Origin: OMIW01 sp044235645
GTDB lineage: Bacteria; Bdellovibrionota_C; UBA2361; OMIW01
Length of the DNA: 64,000 nt
Assembly: GCA_044235645.1 (NCBI GenBank)
Contig: JBIIHQ010000009.1
Location: forward strand, 1-64,000
Direction: 5' to 3'
Shown: piece after piece, positions 1 through 8,390 of the stretch
Layout of the letters: the number at the start of each line of letters is the position of its first letter
Position numbering within the stretch: the stretch's first letter is position 1
Notes under the pieces: generated by a model
Told to the model about the DNA's origin: nothing
Databases searched by the model: none
What the model saw: the letters and a program-made list of their open reading frames with translations, nothing else
Program-made: the position numbers and the translations under genes

Positions 1-13
1 TGCGCTTACCCCC
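1..13. repeat. IS left terminal inverted repeat
   Basis: The sequence tgcgcttaccccc is identical in inverted orientation to 1368-1380. Similarity continues imperfectly inward. Confidence 0.85.
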
Positions 14-72
14 ATATTTAGGACCACAGGCTTAAGTAGAATCTGCGTCTGAAAACTGGTAAGGAAGGACGC

Positions 73-357
73 ATGAAAACGGTAACAAAACGAAGAACAT
101 TTACGGACAAGTTCAAGGCGAAGGTGGCGATTGAGGCTATCAAGAGTTTGAAGACCCTGGCGGAGCTTGCATCTGAATACCAGGTCCACCCCAGCCAGAT
201 TATGGATTGGAAGAAGCAGTTGCTTTCGAGTGCTCCTGATGTTTTCTCGTCAGGGAGAAAGAAGGATGCGCCGACGGAAGAGGAGCTTACAGCACCTCTG
301 TACGAGGAGATCGGGCGTCTAAAGATGGACGTGAAGTGGCTTCAAAAAAAGCTTTGA
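73..357 (+). CDS. IS3-family transposase OrfA (helix-turn-helix subunit)
   Basis: This 94-residue protein has a basic helix-turn-helix N-terminus (start MKTVTKRRTFTDKFKAKVA, then an LAELASEYQVHPSQIMDWKK recognition region around residues 28-48) and a C-terminal leucine-zipper-like stretch, as in OrfA of IS3 elements. It binds the terminal repeats. An aggaagg purine stretch at 60-66 can serve as ribosome binding site. The gene ends QKKL-stop and overlaps orfB by 22 nt. The A AAA AAG slippery heptamer at 345-351 would allow -1 slippage and give the fused OrfAB transposase. Confidence 0.93.
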   Translation: MKTVTKRRTFTDKFKAKVAIEAIKSLKTLAELASEYQVHPSQIMDWKKQLLSSAPDVFSSGRKKDAPTEEELTAPLYEEIGRLKMDVKWLQKKL

Positions 358-1190
358 GCCTGCCCGCATCAACACGCCGGAGCTGGGTTAAGCCCCATGC
401 AGACTACTCGATCCGGCGGCAGTGCAGACTGGCAGGCGTTACCCGATCGGGCTTCTACTACGAGCCTGTTCCTGAAACTGCGGAAAACCTTCATCTGATG
501 CGATTGATCGATGAGCAGTATCTCCGGCACCCGGAGTTTGGTTATCCACGAATGACGGACTGGCTGATAGAGCATGGCCATAAAGTGAATCGCAAGCGAG
601 TTGCCCGTCTCATGCAACAGATGGGACTTCAGGCAATTACGCCCGGACCGCATACGAGTAAACCTGCTTCTGGACACAAGATCTACCCGTATTTGCTCAA
701 TCATGTGAGCATTGAGCGGGTGAACCAAGTGTGGAGTACTGACATCACGTACATCCCAATGAAGCATGGGTATCTTTACTTGACGGCAGTAATCGACTGG
801 TACAGCCGCTATGTGCTTGCCTGGGAACTTGCAAATACCATGGAGAGTAGGTTTTGCGTTGATGCACTGGAACATGCGCTAACTCAGGGACGGCCGGACA
901 TATTCAACACCGACCAGGGGTCCCAATTCACTTCACAGGCGTTCACGAGCATTCTACTGGACAGGAACATAGCGATCAGTATGGATGGCCGAGGACGGGC
1001 GCTGGACAACGTATTCATTGAGCGTCTGTGGTGGACTGTGAAGTTCGAAGAGATCTATCCCAAGTATTATGCAGATGGCCATTCACTGCAGCAGGGGCTC
1101 GATCGATACTTTCACTACTACAACCAAGAAAGGAAGCACAGCTCGCTGGACAAGAGAACTCCTGCCGATGTATTCATGGAAGGAGCATGA
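336..1190 (+). CDS. IS3-family transposase OrfB (DDE integrase domain)
   Basis: This 284-residue rve-type integrase catalyses strand transfer of the element. The catalytic triad is visible: D in STDITYIPMK, D in FNTDQGSQF and E in DNVFIERLWW, followed by the typical YYNQERKHSSLDKRTPADVF C-terminus. An HTH_21-like segment (HPEFGYPRMTDWL) precedes the core. The annotated start is GTG at 336, but the natural product is probably the -1 frameshift fusion with OrfA, joined at the A7 run (344-350). No stop or indel interrupts the frame. Confidence 0.93.
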   Translation: MASKKALSLPASTRRSWVKPHADYSIRRQCRLAGVTRSGFYYEPVPETAENLHLMRLIDEQYLRHPEFGYPRMTDWLIEHGHKVNRKRVARLMQQMGLQAITPGPHTSKPASGHKIYPYLLNHVSIERVNQVWSTDITYIPMKHGYLYLTAVIDWYSRYVLAWELANTMESRFCVDALEHALTQGRPDIFNTDQGSQFTSQAFTSILLDRNIAISMDGRGRALDNVFIERLWWTVKFEEIYPKYYADGHSLQQGLDRYFHYYNQERKHSSLDKRTPADVFMEGA

Positions 1191-1204
1191 AACGATAGTA
1201 GAAA

Positions 1205-1283
1205 GCGGAGGCGTCGCTTCGCTCCGTCCTCGGCCCTACGGGCCGCCCCTTCGGGGTCGGACTGAGCGAAGCGACGCCTCCGC
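1205..1283. repeat. long palindrome (20-bp perfect arms) inside the IS, after orfB
   Basis: Positions 1205-1224 and 1264-1283 are exact reverse complements (20 bp). The 39-nt centre can form further small GC hairpins (ggccctacgggcc and ccccttcgggg). The palindrome occupies much of the 190 nt between the orfB stop and the right inverted repeat. It could be a terminator-like hairpin or a hitch-hiking REP/MITE-like unit. Confidence 0.85.
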
Positions 1284-1367
1284 CGCAGGGCGGCTCGGTG
1301 GCCGCTGGCCTACTGAAAATGGAGTCGCAGATTCTACCTTAAATTGACCGATCAGTGGTCGAAGATC

Positions 1368-1380
1368 GGGGGTAAGCGCA
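1368..1380. repeat. IS right terminal inverted repeat
   Basis: The sequence gggggtaagcgca is the exact reverse complement of the first 13 bases of the window. It fixes the right end of the element. Confidence 0.85.
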
Positions 1381-1429
1381 CAGGTCGCCGCTTGATCCGG
1401 TTCTTGAACACCAGATTTGACAATAGCTC

Positions 1430-4195
1430 TCATTCCCACTCACTCCGCCTCCACTCCCCCGCTGAATCTCGGATCAGCTCGTAGCTCGGCCAGAGCTCAG
1501 GGTTGGGTATAAGGGTGACGACCCGCTCGATTGCGCCATTCTCGAGAAATCGAACAACTATCGGGCTCGTGCCCTCTCGCTGACGAGCTACGGCGATAAA
1601 GGTGCCCAGATCAGGGGTAGACTTCCCATTAAGGGAGATAATCTGACTGCCGACCTCAAGCCCGCACCGATAGGACGGGGACCCGTAATTTCCCGACGCA
1701 ACATACACCCCGCACGCTCCCTCTCCGTGGGTCCTGCGGATCTCTGCGTGAGGCGCGTGCATGACGGCTCCCGCCCAATGCACGATATGGTTAACCCCCT
1801 CTCCCGATAGGGTCTCAGGAGCAATCTCAACGGTGACGGCTGTGCCATCGCGCCACACGATGGCCTCGATCTTCTCGCGCTGTAACAGCTCCTCGAGCGA
1901 GCGATGATCGACGGGAATCGTCCCATCAACCGACAAAATAACATCCCCCGGTTCAAGGCACCCCTCACTCGGACCACCCGGCACTGTACGAACAACCCTG
2001 AGCAGCTGCCGTCGGCCGGTACCAATCGCCGCGTTTATCTTCGTTAGCCATACGGCAGGGACCTTGAGTCGGCGAAGCTCCGGCAGACGGATCGGCGCAA
2101 ACTCCGCTTCAATCCACCGAAAAACTCGCTCACCCCGTCCGAGCGCTCGCAGGTCCGCGAGGACGACCGCGGGAATACCGCTGTAAGTGAACTCAAATTG
2201 ATCGTCGTCCTTATGGGCGAATATTCCCCAAAAACCTACTACTCGCCCTTCATCATCAACAATAGCGCCATTAAAGTCAGCGTGACGGGCGTTGAGCTGA
2301 ATGAGGTCGAGGTTTGTTTCCTGGAAGAAGGAATTGGTCGGGGGGCGGGTGGAAGCTGAGCGAATACTCGTGATCGTTGCCTTTTTGCTGTGCATCGAGC
2401 CATATTCATTCACTCCAATCAGATGCACATCACTCCCTATCAGCGCACCTTCCGTCACGAGCTCCGCCTCTCCGACCGCCGCATCTCCAAGAGCTGAAAT
2501 ATCGCACTGGAGAAGTACCAAATTGTGAAGCGGATGAAGATATAATACCCGCGCGGGAACCTCTCCACCCCCGGCTACGGTAACTGTAATATCTCCTAAC
2601 GCGTGCCACACCGTGCTGCGATCGGTGGCAATGAGCCCCCGCTCTTTGTCAATGACTATTCCAGTTCCCCGTGGCGAATCGTATCGGTGCCATCCGGCGA
2701 TTATGTACGGTGAGCGAAATTGGAGATGCACCAACGCTGATTGAACTCGATGCCACGGCTTCGTTCCTTGCTCAATCGGCTCCACTATCTGTGACGAAAG
2801 CGGGATTTGCTCGAGATGAGCAGCGAGAGTCTCACTTCGCCAGCGTTCGGGGTTCATCATCCGCTGTCCGCCACTTTCCATCGACGCATGCTCTCGTCTC
2901 CATCTGCGACACGGGAACCATCGGGAAGAGAACACAGCGGAGGCCTGCCGCAGAGTGGTTGGCTGCTTAAAGTGGCGGAATCGGACTGAGAACGCCTCGC
3001 CTTGCCTCAATGTGCCAAAAACCGCCGCGAGGTCATCGAGCGACCTAATAGGAGTGCCCGCCACCGACTCGAGCAGCGCCCCTTTTTGCAACCATTCATC
3101 AACAAGGAGATACCCCGGCGCAGCCACCACGACCCCTCGGGGGGGGGCGTTAAGATGCCATGCATGAACTGAAGAAAGGGGGTGAAAAATCGCCTCACCT
3201 ATCTCGATGAATTCATCAGGGACGAGCGATTCGAGATCTTCGACGGGCAGATCGACAATAAGGCTCGCTCCATCACGAACAACAACGAGCGAGATAACGC
3301 CCCCTATCGAAGAATCGAGCGCATCCTCAAAAGGCTCAAATGAATCGATCAGTTCGCCGTTTACCCGGATGATAACATCACCCACCCGAAGCGATCGGGC
3401 CGCTTCAGTGGTCGGGAGGATCCGATCAACGACGAGCAGTCCTGTTGAACGGGGAACCGCCACCATACTCTCTGCAAGAGTGGCTTGCGTGACCCCACGC
3501 CGCAGCAGCTCATCGAACGAACGGTGCAAGGCGCGCACGTGTACGGTTCCTCTCGTTACCGGTTCTCCACGACGGAGAGCCTCGAACGCTCGCACGATCC
3601 GGCGTATCGGAAGAAAATACGCGGCGGCTGCCTCTCGATGTCCGCCCGCGTTGAGACCAACGACACGACCCTCTTCATCGATCACTGGGGAGCCCGATGA
3701 TCCCCCCGAGGTCATCGATGCGGCCTGCATGTAAAAGGTATTCCAATCGGAGTAGTGTCCCTCGCCATAGTCAGGAGCCTCGCGGTCAAGCCGACTAAGA
3801 GTTCCGGACAGAATCGAGAACCCCTCCCCCGCATCGTTACCGATAACACGAATCTCGACCCCCTCAAGCGCCCCCTCTGGATACAGAGGAAGGCTTCGCG
3901 GCACCGCTCCCCGAAGCGTCGCCGGGTCGTACCAGAAAAACCCGAAATCATGGATCGGATCTCGGTACAAGGGCTTTAGCTCGACCTCGCGCAGGTCCGC
4001 AAATATGCCACGCGCGACGACCGGACCAGCGGTCACGACGTGGCGATTCGTAAGCACAATCCCCCGCTCCGCATCGACAACAAAGCCAGTCGCTTGACCA
4101 GAGTTTTGCCAATCATCTTCGAATGCGCGTGACTGGTCGACCATGATCGCAAGGATAGACCCCTTCGTTTGCTCTATTGTCCTTTTCCACGACAT
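1430..4195 (-). CDS. double-HtrA (Nma111-like) PDZ serine protease
   Basis: This 921-residue protein has no signal peptide and two consecutive HtrA units. Unit 1 is a trypsin-like protease with an intact triad (H52 in TNRHVV, D83 in HDFGFF, S167 in GGSSGSP), then PDZ-like regions at about 225-320 and 325-420. Unit 2, at about 480-690, is a protease fold without the triad: TDRSTVW replaces TNRHVV and ARHADFNGAI replaces GGSSGSPV. PDZ-like regions follow at about 700-805 and 815-905. An active copy followed by a dead copy is the layout of eukaryotic Nma111/Ynm3 proteases, far larger than periplasmic DegP. It probably acts in the cytosol on misfolded or regulatory proteins. It lies 55 bp downstream of uvrB on the same strand. 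Domain borders are estimates. Confidence 0.85.
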   Translation of the reverse strand: MSWKRTIEQTKGSILAIMVDQSRAFEDDWQNSGQATGFVVDAERGIVLTNRHVVTAGPVVARGIFADLREVELKPLYRDPIHDFGFFWYDPATLRGAVPRSLPLYPEGALEGVEIRVIGNDAGEGFSILSGTLSRLDREAPDYGEGHYSDWNTFYMQAASMTSGGSSGSPVIDEEGRVVGLNAGGHREAAAAYFLPIRRIVRAFEALRRGEPVTRGTVHVRALHRSFDELLRRGVTQATLAESMVAVPRSTGLLVVDRILPTTEAARSLRVGDVIIRVNGELIDSFEPFEDALDSSIGGVISLVVVRDGASLIVDLPVEDLESLVPDEFIEIGEAIFHPLSSVHAWHLNAPPRGVVVAAPGYLLVDEWLQKGALLESVAGTPIRSLDDLAAVFGTLRQGEAFSVRFRHFKQPTTLRQASAVFSSRWFPCRRWRREHASMESGGQRMMNPERWRSETLAAHLEQIPLSSQIVEPIEQGTKPWHRVQSALVHLQFRSPYIIAGWHRYDSPRGTGIVIDKERGLIATDRSTVWHALGDITVTVAGGGEVPARVLYLHPLHNLVLLQCDISALGDAAVGEAELVTEGALIGSDVHLIGVNEYGSMHSKKATITSIRSASTRPPTNSFFQETNLDLIQLNARHADFNGAIVDDEGRVVGFWGIFAHKDDDQFEFTYSGIPAVVLADLRALGRGERVFRWIEAEFAPIRLPELRRLKVPAVWLTKINAAIGTGRRQLLRVVRTVPGGPSEGCLEPGDVILSVDGTIPVDHRSLEELLQREKIEAIVWRDGTAVTVEIAPETLSGEGVNHIVHWAGAVMHAPHAEIRRTHGEGACGVYVASGNYGSPSYRCGLEVGSQIISLNGKSTPDLGTFIAVARQREGTSPIVVRFLENGAIERVVTLIPNPELWPSYELIRDSAGEWRRSEWE

Positions 4196-4250
4196 GATGA
4201 CTGCCTTTAGATGATCAACTCAAGAGTAACCTCGGAAGATCCAACGTTCC

Positions 4251-6359
4251 TCACACGAGAAGGGCTCGCTGAATGCGCGTAATCTTATCACGAAGCTCGG
4301 CTGCACGCTCATACTCTCTCTTACCAGCTGCTTCGAGCATCTCCTTTCTCAGACCCTCAATGAGCCGTTGCTGAGCCTGAGGGTCAGCGGGTAGCGGCTC
4401 ATCAAGGGTTACAATCTCACCCGTCTCCGGATCCACAAGCTCTTCGATGACCGTCGTCAGTGAACCTTCAATGCCGCGACGCGCTGACTGTGGCACAATT
4501 CCGTGCTCAGCATTGTAAGCCGCTTGAATCGTTCGCCTCCGCTCCGTTTCCCGAATCGCCCCCTTGATGGAATCTGTTTCCCGATCGGCGTACATGATCA
4601 CCCGTCCCCGGATATTTCTTGCCGCACGTCCCATCGTCTGGATAAGCGAACGCTCGGAACGGAGAAACCCCTCCTTGTCAGCATCAAGTATCGCCACAAG
4701 CTCAACCTCCACGAGGTCGAGGCCCTCTCTCAACAAATTAATTCCAACAAGAACATCAAAATCCCCTCGGCGCAGCCCACGCAAAATATCAACCCGCTCT
4801 ACCGTGTTGATATCTGCGTGGAGGTAACGCGAGCGGATACCCACTCCCTGCAGGTAAGTGGTTAGATCCTCAGCCATTCGTTTCGTTAGGGTAGTTACCA
4901 GCACTCGCCCCCCCCGATCGACAACCTCACGCGCTTCATTGAGGAGGTCATCAACCTGATGAAGAGCTGGCCGCACAAAAACTTCTGGATCAAGCAGTCC
5001 AGTCGGACGGTTGATCTGCTCGACGATGTGGGCTCCACTCTTCGTCAGTTCGAAGTCCGCTGGTGTTGCCGAGACGAAGACCACCTGACCAACCCGCTCC
5101 CAGAACTCCTCACCACTGAGAGGGCGATTATCGAGCGCGGAAGGTAGTCGAAAACCGTAATCGACGAGCGTTTGTTTTCGCGCCCTGTCGCCCCGACACA
5201 TCGCACCAATCTGGGGAACAGTCACGTGGCTCTCATCGATAAAGAGGAGAAAACCTCTCGGAAAATAATCAAGAAGAGTTGACGGTGGCGTCCCCGGTTG
5301 TCGTTGATCGAGATGCCTCGAATAGTTCTCAATCCCCGGACAGAAACCTATCTCGAAGAGAAGCTCAAGATCATACAGCGTCCGCTGCTCAAGCCGTTGA
5401 GCCTCAAAATCTTTCCCCCCGCTGCGAAGCTCTGCAAGTCGTACATCTAGTTCGGCTCTGATACCCTCAGCCGCCGCGACAACTTTTTCGCGGGCGGTAA
5501 CAAAGTGACTGACCGGATAGACCGCGGTGCTCGCAAGCTTGCGGAGAACGACCCCCGAGATACCATCAATTTGTGCTATCTCCTCGAGTTGGTCCCCGAA
5601 AAAAATCAGACGTATCGCGTGTGCATCCTGATCGGAGGGAAAGACATCAACCGTCTCACCTCGAACCCGAAAGGTACCCCGATAAAAATCGTTATCGGAA
5701 CGAACATACTGCATCTGGACGAGCTTTCTGAGCAGCTCCTTTCGGTTAATCCACTCCCCTTGTTCAAGGTAGAGCATCGCCTTAAAGTATTCCTCTGGGG
5801 CACCGAGACCGTAAATGCAGCTGACACTCGCGACAATAATGACATCGGTCGATTCGAGCAACGCCTTCGTCGCCGCATGCCGCATCTTATCGATTTCTTC
5901 ATTAATCGCGCTATCTTTTTCAATATACGTATCGGTTGATGGGATGTAAGCCTCAGGCTGGTAGTAGTCGTAGTAGCTAACAAAATAGCGAACCTGATTG
6001 TTCGGGAAGAACTCCCGAAACTCCGCGTAAAGCTGCGCTGCCAAGGTTTTGTTCGGAGCGATAATCAAAGCAGGACGCGCCTGGTTACGGATGACATTCG
6101 CCATTGTGAAGGTTTTGCCCGAACCGGTGATGCCGCGCAATGTCTGGAACCGCACTCCTGCCGAAAGGCCGTCGGAGATCTGACGAATCGCCTGCGGTTG
6201 ATCCCCGCGAGGAGTATAGGATGACTCAATGAGAAACGCCTCGTGGCGACGGACAGGGAGCCCAGGGGTAACGCTCGTCTGCTCACCGTGCCGACAATCG
6301 AATGTACTGGATGGGCCTGTCGAGACTGCTGAGGTGGTGGATGATATTTTTTTTCTCAC
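4251..6359 (-). CDS. uvrB: UvrABC nucleotide excision repair subunit B
   Basis: UvrB is the damage-verification helicase of excision repair, acting between UvrA2 and UvrC. The 702-residue product has the Walker A GITGSGKT at about 76-83, the YYDYYQPEAYIP beta-hairpin that clamps DNA, the DESHVT Walker B, helicase motifs ending in QTMGRAARN, and the C-terminal UVR motif (EYERAAELRDKI) that binds UvrC. The family normally starts near the SYTPRGDQPQAI segment, so this ATG gives about 40 extra residues. No better in-frame start is obvious. It is transcribed with the downstream htrA-like gene and preceded by a small lipoprotein gene. Confidence 0.97.
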   Translation of the reverse strand: MRKKISSTTSAVSTGPSSTFDCRHGEQTSVTPGLPVRRHEAFLIESSYTPRGDQPQAIRQISDGLSAGVRFQTLRGITGSGKTFTMANVIRNQARPALIIAPNKTLAAQLYAEFREFFPNNQVRYFVSYYDYYQPEAYIPSTDTYIEKDSAINEEIDKMRHAATKALLESTDVIIVASVSCIYGLGAPEEYFKAMLYLEQGEWINRKELLRKLVQMQYVRSDNDFYRGTFRVRGETVDVFPSDQDAHAIRLIFFGDQLEEIAQIDGISGVVLRKLASTAVYPVSHFVTAREKVVAAAEGIRAELDVRLAELRSGGKDFEAQRLEQRTLYDLELLFEIGFCPGIENYSRHLDQRQPGTPPSTLLDYFPRGFLLFIDESHVTVPQIGAMCRGDRARKQTLVDYGFRLPSALDNRPLSGEEFWERVGQVVFVSATPADFELTKSGAHIVEQINRPTGLLDPEVFVRPALHQVDDLLNEAREVVDRGGRVLVTTLTKRMAEDLTTYLQGVGIRSRYLHADINTVERVDILRGLRRGDFDVLVGINLLREGLDLVEVELVAILDADKEGFLRSERSLIQTMGRAARNIRGRVIMYADRETDSIKGAIRETERRRTIQAAYNAEHGIVPQSARRGIEGSLTTVIEELVDPETGEIVTLDEPLPADPQAQQRLIEGLRKEMLEAAGKREYERAAELRDKITRIQRALLV

Positions 6360-6499
6360 TGCACAGAGACGCTTTCACGAGAAGTACAACGTTCCTTTTC
6401 TCCCGGGAAATATCACCCACCCGTGCTTTGACCGATTGAAGGCTCAGCATTTCGGGCTGCGTGAGATCGACGAGCAACTGCTGCTGTCGAGCACTCGCT

Positions 6500-6679
6500 T
6501 TACTTTGGACTAACGGTGGGATTCGGCTCTGGAGCCACTGAATATTTTACCTGCGCCTGAGGCTCCCCTTTCCCGCCATAATCAAATGTATTTCGCTTGC
6601 ATCCGACAACAAGCGCGAGAAGGACAAGGCCAAGAAAGCGGCGGCACGACAAACCGATCGGATGAGCTTGAATGGACAT
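6500..6679 (-). CDS. 59-residue lipoprotein of unknown function
   Basis: A small frame runs from an ATG at 6677-6679 with an AGGAG ribosome site about 8 nt upstream to a TAA at 6500-6502. The product starts with a positively charged region, a hydrophobic core (FLGLVLLALVVG) and a lipobox cysteine at residue 27 (VVGCKR), then a short polar, Pro-rich tail. This is the pattern of entericidin-sized lipoproteins exported by Sec and lipidated by Lgt. I do not recognise the family. It lies between tRNA-Leu and uvrB on the same strand. Confidence 0.72.
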   Translation of the reverse strand: MSIQAHPIGLSCRRFLGLVLLALVVGCKRNTFDYGGKGEPQAQVKYSVAPEPNPTVSPK

Positions 6680-6827
6680 AATGACTCTCCTTGAAGCCCT
6701 TTCACAATCGATCTACTTTCTCGGCACCCTGGGCTCACTCAACCGTTACCGAGAGCGTGTCAACTTTGCCAACACCATCGGGAAAACCCTTTCGCAGTCG
6801 AAGCGAACCGTGTTTCTTATTACCGAA

Positions 6828-6909
6828 TGCCCAGGGGGAGACTCGAACTCCCACACCTTTCGGCACATGAACCTGAATCATGCCTGTCTACCAATTTCAG
6901 CACCTGGGC
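6828..6909 (-). tRNA. tRNA-Leu (CAG)
   Basis: The minus strand folds into a class II tRNA with acceptor GCCCAGG/CCTGGGC and anticodon loop TTCAGGT giving CAG. It also has a variable arm (TGCCGAAAGGTGT) and a T-arm GGGAGTTCGAGTCTCCC. The CCA end is not encoded. Confidence 0.95.
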
Positions 6910-7081
6910 ATATGGTAACGCTCACCCCGAAGCTTACCAGAGTCCCGTTTAACACTCAACTCTCTCAGCTCGGTCACACTCACAGAAAGTGACCTCATCC
7001 CAACGGTCCATGCGGAGGGCGAACGACTTGTCTCTCGTTGGGACTGCCTTCATTGATTCCCCCCACATGCTTTGACGCAAA

Positions 7082-7399
7082 TTAAGATTTCTTCGATACC
7101 TGTGCCACCTTTTCAGAATCTTTTTCGCTGTCCCGCTTTTCACTATCTCGGCGAACGATAATCGGTGAATTGATGAGAAGGGTAGTCGCATCATCAGAGC
7201 GTTGATAATTGACATCGAACCCAGACTCATCGATGACAAAATACCTCTGAATCACCTCCATCATCTCGCGCCGAAATTGCGCAAGCTCTTCATTCGTCAA
7301 ACCTGCCCTGTCTTGAACTAATACCAACTGAAGCCGACTTTTTGCGACGACATTACTTCTACGACGAGCCTGAAATAGATCCCTAATAGTTGCGAACAC
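7082..7399 (-). CDS. minE: cell division topological specificity factor MinE
   Basis: MinE stimulates MinD ATPase and drives Min pole-to-pole oscillation that keeps the Z-ring at midcell. This 105-residue protein has the N-terminal MinD-binding region (VVAKSRLQLVLVQDR at about 17-31) and the dimerisation domain, plus a charged Lys/Glu/Ser tail (RRDSEKRDSEKDSEK) beyond the usual end. The start is GTG at 7399 with a GGGGG ribosome site. It is the last gene of a minC-minD-minE operon, 52 nt after minD. Confidence 0.93.
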   Translation of the reverse strand: MFATIRDLFQARRRSNVVAKSRLQLVLVQDRAGLTNEELAQFRREMMEVIQRYFVIDESGFDVNYQRSDDATTLLINSPIIVRRDSEKRDSEKDSEKVAQVSKKS

Positions 7400-7451
7400 A
7401 ATTACCCCCTTTGGAACGAAAGAAAAATTATCTGGGCGCCTATCTCAACCC

Positions 7452-8291
7452 TCACGCACCGAGTCGACGAGCGAGCCTATGCCAAATAGACCTTGGTGCC
7501 AAATGCTCAAGAGGGATGTTTTCACCGCTTAGTCGACCAGCAATCCGATCAAACGACTGCCCTGCTTTTGATTTTGAGTTGTAAACAACAGGTTCACCAT
7601 TATTCGCCGCAATGATGATCGTGTCATCCCGTTCGACAACGCCTAACAACTCAACCCCAAGAATATCTTGCACATCGGTAATCGAAATCATATCTCCTTT
7701 TCGAACCAACTCAGGATCAAGCCGATTGATCAATAACATCGGCTCAACTCCCTTTGAATTGAGGAGTCCAATAACACGATCCGCATCCCGAATCGCTGAG
7801 ACCTCTGGAGTTGTGACGACTACCGCTCTGTCGGCGCCTGCACACGCATTTCGGAAACCCTGCTCTATACCGGCAGGAGAGTCGACGAGGATAAAATGAA
7901 ACTCTCGCTTAAAGAACGAGAGCACTTTTCGCATATCCTCCTCACCAATGACATCTTTATCATCAGTCTGCGAGGCAGGAAGAAGATAGAGATTATTTGA
8001 CTTCTTAGACTTTATCGTTGCCTGGGTGGGTTTGCACGTCTCCCGAGCCACATCGACGAGATTGTATACGATCCGATTCTCCAACCCGAGAATAACATCT
8101 AAATTCCGCAAGCCAATATCAGCATCTATCACAAGGGTCCGCTTTCCGCGCAAAGCAAGAGCAGCTCCCAGCGTCGCCGTCGTCGTGGTCTTTCCGACGC
8201 CCCCCTTTCCGGAGGTCACCACCACAACCTGCGCTTGGCCTTTTTTTGGCAGCGCGGCACTTCCCTTTTCCCCCGTTATTTCCTCGACCAT
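7452..8291 (-). CDS. minD: septum site-determining ATPase MinD
   Basis: MinD is a membrane-bound ParA-type ATPase that recruits MinC and MinE. The deviant Walker A GKGGVGKT is at about 28-35, followed by DADIGLRNLDVILGLENR, typical of MinD. The C-terminus (SIWHRLARRLGA) is the amphipathic membrane-targeting helix. About 20 extra N-terminal residues precede the core strand. The ATG at 8291 has a GGAG ribosome site. It lies between minC and minE in the same operon. Length 279 residues, normal for the family. Confidence 0.97.
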   Translation of the reverse strand: MVEEITGEKGSAALPKKGQAQVVVVTSGKGGVGKTTTTATLGAALALRGKRTLVIDADIGLRNLDVILGLENRIVYNLVDVARETCKPTQATIKSKKSNNLYLLPASQTDDKDVIGEEDMRKVLSFFKREFHFILVDSPAGIEQGFRNACAGADRAVVVTTPEVSAIRDADRVIGLLNSKGVEPMLLINRLDPELVRKGDMISITDVQDILGVELLGVVERDDTIIIAANNGEPVVYNSKSKAGQSFDRIAGRLSGENIPLEHLAPRSIWHRLARRLGA

Positions 8292-8390
8292 ATCATCTCC
8301 ATTCGTTTACACCTTGGCATTGCTGTGAGAACTAATGCAGTACTTGACACGAGATAGACTCGACTCAAACACCTCTTCGACCCTCCCGAG

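Larger units (their letters stand above)
1..1380 (+). mobile_element. IS3-family insertion sequence, apparently complete
   Basis: The outermost 13 bases (tgcgcttaccccc) recur as an exact inverted copy at 1368-1380, which marks both ends. A second 12-base match (gtagaatctgcg, 36-47) recurs inverted at 1326-1337. Between the ends lie overlapping orfA and orfB with the IS3 arrangement and an A7 slippery run at 344-350 for -1 frameshifting. All three DDE residues are present, so the element may be active. The left flank is outside the window, so no target duplication can be checked. It lies 50 bp beyond the stop of the double-HtrA gene and interrupts nothing visible. Confidence 0.93.

Noticed and set aside
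369..875. 168-residue frame opposite orfB
   Set aside because: It is antisense to the clear IS3 integrase, so a shadow frame.
1381..1430. Possible disruption of the double-HtrA gene by the IS
   Set aside because: The HtrA stop codon is at 1430, 50 bp outside the IS end, and the C-terminus looks complete.
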